Shown: positions 57,458 to 64,000 of the stretch, piece by piece
How positions within the stretch are numbered: the stretch's first letter is position 1
How the letters are laid out: the number at the start of each line of letters is the position of its first letter
Source of the DNA: Liquidambar formosana
Taxonomy: Eukaryota > Streptophyta > Magnoliopsida > Saxifragales > Altingiaceae
Assembly: GCA_039720395.1 (NCBI GenBank)
Contig: CM077833.1
Location: 27,550,271-27,614,270, forward strand
Direction of reading: 5' to 3'
DNA length: 64,000 bases
Position numbers and translations under genes: made by a program
Notes under the pieces: model-generated
What the model saw: only the letters and a program-made list of their open reading frames with translations
The model's database searches: none
What the model was told of the DNA's origin: nothing

Positions 57458-58273
57458 TAATTTTACAAGAAAAGATGTTGCCTGGCCTCCCCTCCTTTCA
57501 TTTTTGCTTAGCCTGTACCATTTGAGCTTTCATACAACATGAGATGCTACAAATTGCTCAAAAGGTTATGATCGTAACCCTTCATTACATGGGTGTTGGG
57601 GTTTACATACTGGTTTTGTCCCACATCGAAAAGAATAGAAAAAAGAAAGTCTCTTAATATACGAGTAATGGGCTTACCACCAATATGACTAGACTTTTTG
57701 TATGAGTTGAGTTCTAAACTTGTATATTAGGCCTATATTGCTTGTGTATAGTTTTTATGCTGTAAATATATATTATTATTATTTATGTTTTTTACAAATA
57801 AAAATAATTTTTAGATGTTAAAATTTTAAGATCAAATCCACGAATTTCACTTTGCAAAACTTCTATGAGGGTTAAGATAATTAACAGTAGTAACCTGTTA
57901 TGGAGTATATTTTATTAAAACAACTGGTCGCATGACATTGATCGAAAATTGATCCAACCTATTAAATTTTATTAAATTAATTTGTATTCAATTTAATTTA
58001 ATTTATTTATTTATTTATTTTTATATATAATTCTAAGCTCACTTGTTGCTTGGGGACGGCATTGAAGAGCTTCCCTTGTTTAACTACCGGTGAAAGTGTG
58101 AAACTATCGTGGTCGCTTACTTGCTCAATTAATTGTAACAAACAAAAATTATAGCATGATTCTCATGTTATAGGATTAGTATTTTTGTGCACCCAAATGC
58201 TTGCAGCATATATGTGTAGTGTACCCACATGCATTATGGGTCCACAGAGTGCTCAAACAGTGCATGCATTTAA
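57458..58273. other. Upstream region of EF-hand gene 7, no gene seen
   Basis: Matches 19966-20781 nearly throughout, including GTCCCACATCGAAAAG and a (TTTA)n tract near 58000. Confidence 0.5.
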
Positions 58274-58332
58274 GATAAGTTTAGAATCAAGAAAAAAGTA
58301 GCACATATGAGGTGAGGTAGCCTCTATATAAA
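58274..58332 (+). promoter_or_regulatory. Core promoter of EF-hand gene 7
   Basis: GATAAG at 58274-58279 and TATATAAA at 58325-58332, 75 bases before the ATG. Upstream GTGCATGCATT is RY-like. Confidence 0.72.
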
Positions 58333-58406
58333 CCCCTCAGTTTATACGTACCTTAGTCATCACAGGCACTATCTGTTCATTCCCCTAAATTAATCCCTAG
58401 CAAACC

Positions 58407-58712
58407 ATGGTGTGGTCCACGACCACCGACCATAAGTGTCCGCAGGTGCCGGCGCCGACGCCGGTGCCTATGACTGAAGAGGAGTTGAAGGAGTTTTTCA
58501 AGAGTCAAGACACCAACGGCGATGGCCGCCTTGACAACGAAGAGCTTAGGAGGGCATTCAAAAGACAGGGTTCATGGTTCCCTCCGTGGCCAGCTTCCCG
58601 AGGGCTAGGCCATGCTGACCAAAATAGAGATGGATTCATCAGCGGCGACGCCGAGATGGACGATCTTGTAAAGTACGCTCGGAAACATGGGTATACCGTT
58701 TTTTCCCCATAA
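58407..58712 (+). CDS. Small two-EF-hand protein, second loop altered (copy 7)
   Basis: An intronless 101-residue protein and the counterpart of 20914 in the duplication. Loop 1 is canonical (D35-E46, DTNGDGRLDNEE). Loop 2 begins at D71 (DQNRDGFISGDA), with the closing Glu at position 13 as in copies 3 and 4, and an Arg where the others have Gly at loop position 4. The C-terminus stops at VFSP because a TAA replaces the codons leading to the YGCY tail of copy 3; the DNA for that tail is still visible just after the stop (CACTATGGGTGTAAT). A Helitron lies in the 3' UTR 147 bases after the stop. The reading frame is otherwise open and the promoter intact, so it may still be expressed with weaker second-site calcium binding. 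Confidence 0.87.
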   Translation: MVWSTTTDHKCPQVPAPTPVPMTEEELKEFFKSQDTNGDGRLDNEELRRAFKRQGSWFPPWPASRGLGHADQNRDGFISGDAEMDDLVKYARKHGYTVFSP

Positions 58713-58859
58713 AAACACTATGGGTGTAATTAAGGAGACCTTTTTATTTTTATTTTTTTCTTTTTGGGGTAAGTTATTAAGGAGACCTACTTTGTTCTAC
58801 TTGTGCAAAGGACTGCAAAAATGGTGTGTATATGGTGTGTGTGTATATATATATATACA

Positions 58860-60399
58860 CTAGTTGATGCCCACGTGCGTTGCACGTGAAAGTGTTTAAT
58901 TGATAGATGTGTTTTCCTTTCAAAGAAAAATATAAGCTGATTTAACAAATTTAAATGTTAGATGCGCACCAAATGTTTTATTTTAGGAAAATACTACTTC
59001 ACTCATGTTTTATCCAATCAATTCATGCATTAAAATCATAAGAATATGATAAATGCATTGGATAAAAGTCTATCTAGACTATACAGTTTTGGTAGGTAGA
59101 CTATCCATAACTTATGAGATATTTTTTTTTTTTTTTCAAAATAAAACACAAAAATAAATAGGTATAGTTCTATTGAAGTAGAAAATTAAAAAATCTTTCC
59201 TGCTATCTTATTTTTCTTGCAAAATCATATAATTAAGGGTCTGTTTGGACGTCTAATTAGAATTTAAACAATTGAAAAAAAAAATTATAGTATTTTAGAC
59301 ACAAATCTATCATCATTAAATTAAAAAATAAAAAAAAAATTAGAGCCATCACTACATTTGATGTTATAGGATCAATTCTTGGAAATTCGTGAATTGCCAC
59401 TATTTTGAATTTCTACTCTTATATGTAATGATAACCATTACTAAAATATTATCTAAAATTTCTTCAATTGTCTAATATCGAATTTGATGCCTATATAGAA
59501 CCTAATAAAAAATTCAAACTGCACAACCTATTGCTAAAATGTTATCAAAACGAACCTATAATCATAAAAATAATACGAAGTAATATTAATTAAAATCTCA
59601 CCGAGCACGCTCACGGTTAAGACTCTCATTGAACCAAATTGGAACGTGTTTGTATGCACCTTCACTTTGCCTTGTTGTCTTCGATGGAAGAGTGTGGAAA
59701 ATGAACCACGAACCAATAGAGTTAAAAGGGAGAAAAAAAGAAAAAAGAAGAAGAAATAAACGAATATAGTTCATATCATGCATGATTTAAAACGCAAAAT
59801 TAGTAATAATAAGAAACCCTATTAAAGGGAAATTTAATTGGAAGGAGACTTCCACCAATGATAAAACTAAAGAGACTGTGTGTCTATGTATGCACTTGTT
59901 AAGAGTAGAAGATAAAAGAAAAACCATGCAGTTTACACACCATCTTGAAGACCAAAATAAAAAAAATAAAATAAAAAATAAATTATAATTTATAATACAT
60001 ATGAAAATTACATACTAAATAGTATAAGATGCCAAGTCTAAATATTTTACAAATGCCATAATTCCATACTTCGTATAGACCAATCCAATGATTTCATGAT
60101 AGCTTAAACAATTTGTATCTTTGAGGCTACACATGCGGCTGCCATTAGTCCTAGGATGTAGCAAGTTCAAAATTATATGGTTTTTATAAGGGTTACGTGT
60201 TAATTAAAGAATCAATATTATAGAGAAAGACTTCCTATAAGAATTATAGTTTCCTTAAAATTCTTATTAAGGTATGTGTTTTATATTGCTATATTTTCTA
60301 TATATGCAGAAAGGTAGTTGTGTATTTAAAAATTAAAATAAGGGTATATTAGTCAATCAAAAGTTTTTCTCACATTCATCTTTTTATAAGTAGTATAGA
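58860..60399 (-). mobile_element. Helitron-like element e (1540 bp), reverse orientation
   Basis: On the + strand it begins CTAGTTGATGCCCACGTGCG (the complement of a GTGCAACGCAC hairpin and CTAG end) and finishes TTTTTATAAGTAGTATAGA (the complement of TCTATACTACTTATAAAAA). The duplicate at about 21320-21345 is uninterrupted TA repeat. It separates the EF-hand stop (58712) from the AATAAA at 60736. Small frames at 59534-59783 on the - strand are unrecognised. Confidence 0.87.
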
Positions 60400-60406
60400 T
60401 ATAAAC

Positions 60407-60559
60407 TTTCATGTAACTATGATATGGTCAAGTGTTGTCATAAGTCAATGAAAATCAAATAAAGTGAGATTGTAAGTGTATTTTTTAGCCTCACAATCTC
60501 ATTTTACTTGACCTTTATTAGCTTCTGACACCATCTGACCATACTACAGTTACATAAAA
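60407..60559. repeat. Small foldback MITE next to Helitron e
   Basis: TTTCATGTAACTATGATATGG faces CCATACTACAGTTACATAAAA, with AAAGTGAGATTGTAA and CACAATCTCATTTT in the centre. Absent from copy A. Confidence 0.68.
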
Positions 60560-60565
60560 TACTCA

Positions 60566-60599
<34 letters not shown>

Positions 60600-60735
60600 G
60601 TGCGTGTCAAAGGTGAAAAAATAGTTTGTTCTGCACTCACCGTGCGGCTACGTGTTTGTGTAGTTGCCAAACTGCAGCCGTCCAATGCGCGCAGAGCCGC
60701 GGAACTTGGCTATGTAGTATGTATAATTAGCTCTC

Positions 60736-60741
60736 AATAAA
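60736..60741 (+). terminator. Original polyadenylation signal of EF-hand gene 7
   Basis: AATAAA in CTCTCAATAAAAGTCC. Without the insertions it would lie about 240 bases after the stop as in copy 3; it is now about 2 kb away. Confidence 0.62.
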
Positions 60742-62161
60742 AGTCCCTCTTTCCTTATAGTTTCAAGATCTTGAATTCCCCTCTGTTAAATTTTTGTGTT
60801 ATTTATTTATTTAGTGTAGATATCTCCATCTTTTTGGGTTGAGACTAGCTATTTTCACAAACTATTTTTTTTCTTCAAATCTCCCACATGAGGTAAGATC
60901 CCATAAATCCCATGTACGTCAATATGGCCCTCACCCTATGAGAAAGAGTAAGGGTAAAAAGTTGGGAAAAGCAGTTTGAGTGAATAGAATTTGGGCTCTT
61001 TTGGGTGTCTAAATGAAAATTAAACAATCTTATATAGTAGGCACATATTTAGCATCTTAATTGAAAAAATTCAAAAGAATGGCAACCATCCTCATAAATA
61101 AAAATGAAAATTCAAAATAGTGGCATTTCATAGATTTTTAATACTTTATCCTATAACATCAACAATGATGACGATTTTAACCTTTGTTAACAGTCTCATT
61201 CCAAGTGATGGATTTGTGTTTTTTTTTTTTTTTTTTTTTGGGTACACTGGGAGGGGTTCGAATCCTCCTAAAGTATGGGGGGTCAACCGATTACCCTCCT
61301 AATATATGTTCAAAATCATGCAATGTGCCCCTAAAATTTTTAAATTCTTTCAATTAATCACATCGTTGATTTTTTTAAAATTAGATAGCATTAGGGGAGT
61401 TGATCAATCTAATCTAATTTCTGAAATTTCCAAACAGGCCTTAAGGCAACGTAACTGGCCTTTCCAAATAAGCTCGAAATGTGCTGGGCAAGTAGATTTT
61501 TTAGCCATTTATAGCCTTTTTTTTTTTTTTTAGCTGAAACTTAAACGATAGATTTTGGAAAAATTTTCTTCTACAAAGTTGTTCAAAATGATGTTTTCTA
61601 GTAGATATTGTGGCTGGTTTTTGTAAAAACCTTTTATATTTTGCATAAAATCTTAAAAACCAAAACAAAAGGGGAGTTGATAAAAAAGTGGGGTTGCAAT
61701 AGCTGTTCCCTAACCCTCTATTTGGTTCATGGATTCTACTAGGGGAAAAAAATGAGGAGGAAAGAAAACAAAAGGAAAAGATAAAATTATATCAAGGTAA
61801 AATTATTCCAATTCTTATTATTTTTCTAATTTGTCATTGCAACCAAATAAAGAAAAGTATAATTCCTTATATTTTTATTTTTTTCCTTGATAAAATCTGC
61901 AAACCAAATAAAGTCTAAAAGAAACTCTATGTTTTCCATGTTACGGCTCGAATTGTCACAGGCCTGTGATAAGCTCATGGCAAGATGGATTCGGTCTTGA
62001 ACTGGCCCAATATCTGGACTGAGTTAACAAGATGAACGAAGGCTGAGCCCACTAAATAAGAATGGGCTTGAGCGGTGAACAAATTTTAAGGGACAAACAC
62101 AAACCACTCTTGATGATATTTCCACCAAAGAATGATGTGTATGAATTTCAATGGAAAATAC
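60742..62161. repeat. Downstream flank of EF-hand unit (copy 4)
   Basis: Matches 21485-22940. A truncated foldback MITE is at 61490-61710. No gene. Confidence 0.68.
61490..61710. repeat. Truncated foldback MULE-MITE
   Basis: AAGTAGATTTTTTAGCC (left-arm remnant) followed by a full right arm ending TTGCAATAGCTGTTCCC. Confidence 0.68.
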
Positions 62162-63690
62162 AGCTATCTAGCTTAGAGAGAAACTACAAGATAATTTATA
62201 ATTTAATTTGAAATTATATTAATTTCATCTCCAAAAAATGCATGTCTCATGCTTAAACATTGTGGCACATAATTGATAATTTCACATAATATCTCATACC
62301 TAATCGATGTTGTATCTCACAACCTGTAAAACATAATTCAAAATAATACACATAAGCCTCATGCCTAATGTGTTCTACGAATAATACACGTAGGCCTCAT
62401 GCCAAAAGTGTTATATCATTCAGCCACAGCACATATGTCTCATTGCAATATGTGTATACAGATTCATAGCTTGCTTGCTCAATGAGTCTGTATATTAATG
62501 CACTAACTGCAGGATATGCTCAATCTTAACTGTCTCCTTTCATCATCATCATCATCATTATAATTTATCTCAGTCAACAGATATAAATTTAATCATATAA
62601 ATGTGCCACAATGATGCATCATAAAATCTCATGTCATACATAAATATCTCAAACTCATTCATATATTCATCCTTGCATTAAAATAAACTCATTTGGAGTT
62701 ATCTCAACTAAATTCAACAGTATTTATAATGATAAACAATTTTAAATCTCAACAACAACGTTTTAAGCGTCTATTTTTAAATAACCCTAGAAAGACAGGT
62801 CATAGCTCACGGTGTTAAAAAATGATCTCTACAACTTCCACAACTTATTTGTAAAATTTTTACATTCCCATTGAAAATCAGGTTCAAACGGAATCAAAAT
62901 CAGATGTCAGTAGGGTCCGTTTCAAGACTAGGGGTAAAACAGTCTTTTGACCCAAACAGGGGAAAAATTTTGATCTTAAAGAAATTTCATAAAATTTTTC
63001 CAAAAAATAGCACTCTTTAACAGAAGAACAATGGCTCAAGTTTCATCAAAATTCCATTTAAAATAAAAGTTTTATAAGCTTTCAAAGTTAGTTATGGGAT
63101 TAAGAGCTCAAAAATGGCCATCTTTAAAAAAATACTTTCTCAACTTCCAAACAGAAAAATGACCCCTTAAGAATTTTTATTATTTTCTTCTCTATGATTT
63201 TTTTAAAAAAATTTGGCATCCAAAGAGTCTCATTTACACCCTCAAATCAATGCTGGTGCATCGAGAGTGTATGCACCTTGCTGCACCGGATCATCTTCCC
63301 CTTCTTCTTACTACTATTCTCACGGTTTTGTGTTGCTTTTGCAAAATTTTCCCCTTCTTCAATAAAAAATTTTGGAAACTTTAGAAAATCATATAAAATC
63401 TGAATTTTAACTAAATTCAACAAATCATATGTCCACGGAAAACTTTAATTTATAATTAACTAATGTAAGATATGATATTTTTCCAACAGAAAAAAAGGGA
63501 AAAAAATTGTTTTCCATAATATGGAAATATGGTTTCATACTGAGAGTGGGAACATTATTTTACCCTTGTATGATGAACACTGGATGATTAAGAATTTGAT
63601 CTCACATCATCCAGTTCACGTGAATCATATAATTCTGCGTAATCAACACAACAGTGATCAATAATCAATAGATACTCCAATTTTTATTTT
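62162..63690. repeat. Unclassified 1.5-kb dispersed repeat (second copy)
   Basis: Counterpart of 22941-24440 with scattered differences. No gene is seen. The window ends in the conserved block equivalent to 24640-24762. Confidence 0.4.
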
Positions 63691-64000
63691 TATTTTTATT
63701 TTTTTGGGCTGAAAATAGACGTTCCATTTTATTTGACAGCCTGTTGGTCCTTATGGGAGTCGTTAAAGGCATTATAATTTCTGTTTAGCCACTTATTTAA
63801 GGGAGTGGGGGAAGACTTATATTCTTATGTTGCTTGGTCTTCCAGCTAACTTTTTACCGGATCCAAGTATCTTATTTTCTTTAATTTCTTTCGATTATGC
63901 AGTCCTTTAACCTTTTTAGTTTGCCACTCATTAATTACTGGTCTTCATTTCAAGATTGTCCTAGTCAAAAGAGCCTACCAGTCTACTTCAGAGATGTGCC

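Larger units (their letters stand above)
49138..64000. repeat. Large segmental duplication, copy B
   Basis: Counterpart of 11907-25090, running off the window end. Private insertions here are the MITE at 52347-52742, the foldback at 53757-53928, the Helitron at 54671-56150, the Helitron at 58860-60399 and the foldback at 60407-60559. Non-coding stretches 50393-52346 and 52743-54492 are the repeat units B1 and B2. Confidence 0.8.

Overview
The window looks like AT-rich nuclear DNA of a flowering plant, most likely a eudicot. The reasons are intron-containing genes with plant-type splice sites, a plant patatin-like lipase, plant-type MITEs and Helitrons, TATA boxes and AATAAA signals. The species cannot be told from the sequence. 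Few genes are real. Most short open frames here are chance frames or parts of repeats.

The backbone is an expanded cluster of tiny intronless genes, all on the + strand, for proteins of about 90-115 residues with two EF-hands. Five look intact: 5749-6021, 20914-21240, 26585-26932, 37494-37787 and 58407-58712. Two are broken (9906-10217 and 45100-45336). One survives only as promoter plus 5' leader joined to the 3' end, with the coding region gone (1472-1652). They form three subfamilies: 5749 with 9906; 20914 with 26585 and 58407, whose second calcium loop has one extra residue; and 37494 with 45187. Intact promoters share an I-box-like GATAAG and, except at 37494, a clear TATA box.

The only multi-exon gene is a complete patatin-like phospholipase (31629-35793, seven exons, 403 residues) with its Ser-Asp dyad. 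Its third intron is packed with MITEs, and its 3' end carries a three-copy tandem repeat.

The cluster grew by duplicating large blocks. About 11.9-25.1 kb corresponds to 49.1-64.0 kb, and 1-3.8 kb corresponds to 27.5-31.0 kb. Each copy then took its own insertions, so one copy often preserves the empty site of an insertion in the other. This allows exact calls: foldback Mutator-like MITEs with 9-bp target duplications (about ten two-armed copies), six Helitron-like elements with TCTATACTACC-type or related starts and a GTGCAAYGCAC hairpin before CTAG, Tourist-, Stowaway- and hAT-like MITEs, and a 1.2-kb Mutator-like element. One Helitron (37839-42573) carries an ERGIC3/Erv46-like first exon and lies in the 3' UTR of an EF-hand gene. 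A second Helitron lies in the 3' UTR of another EF-hand gene in the opposite orientation.

No rRNA, tRNA, CRISPR, transposase or helicase gene was seen.
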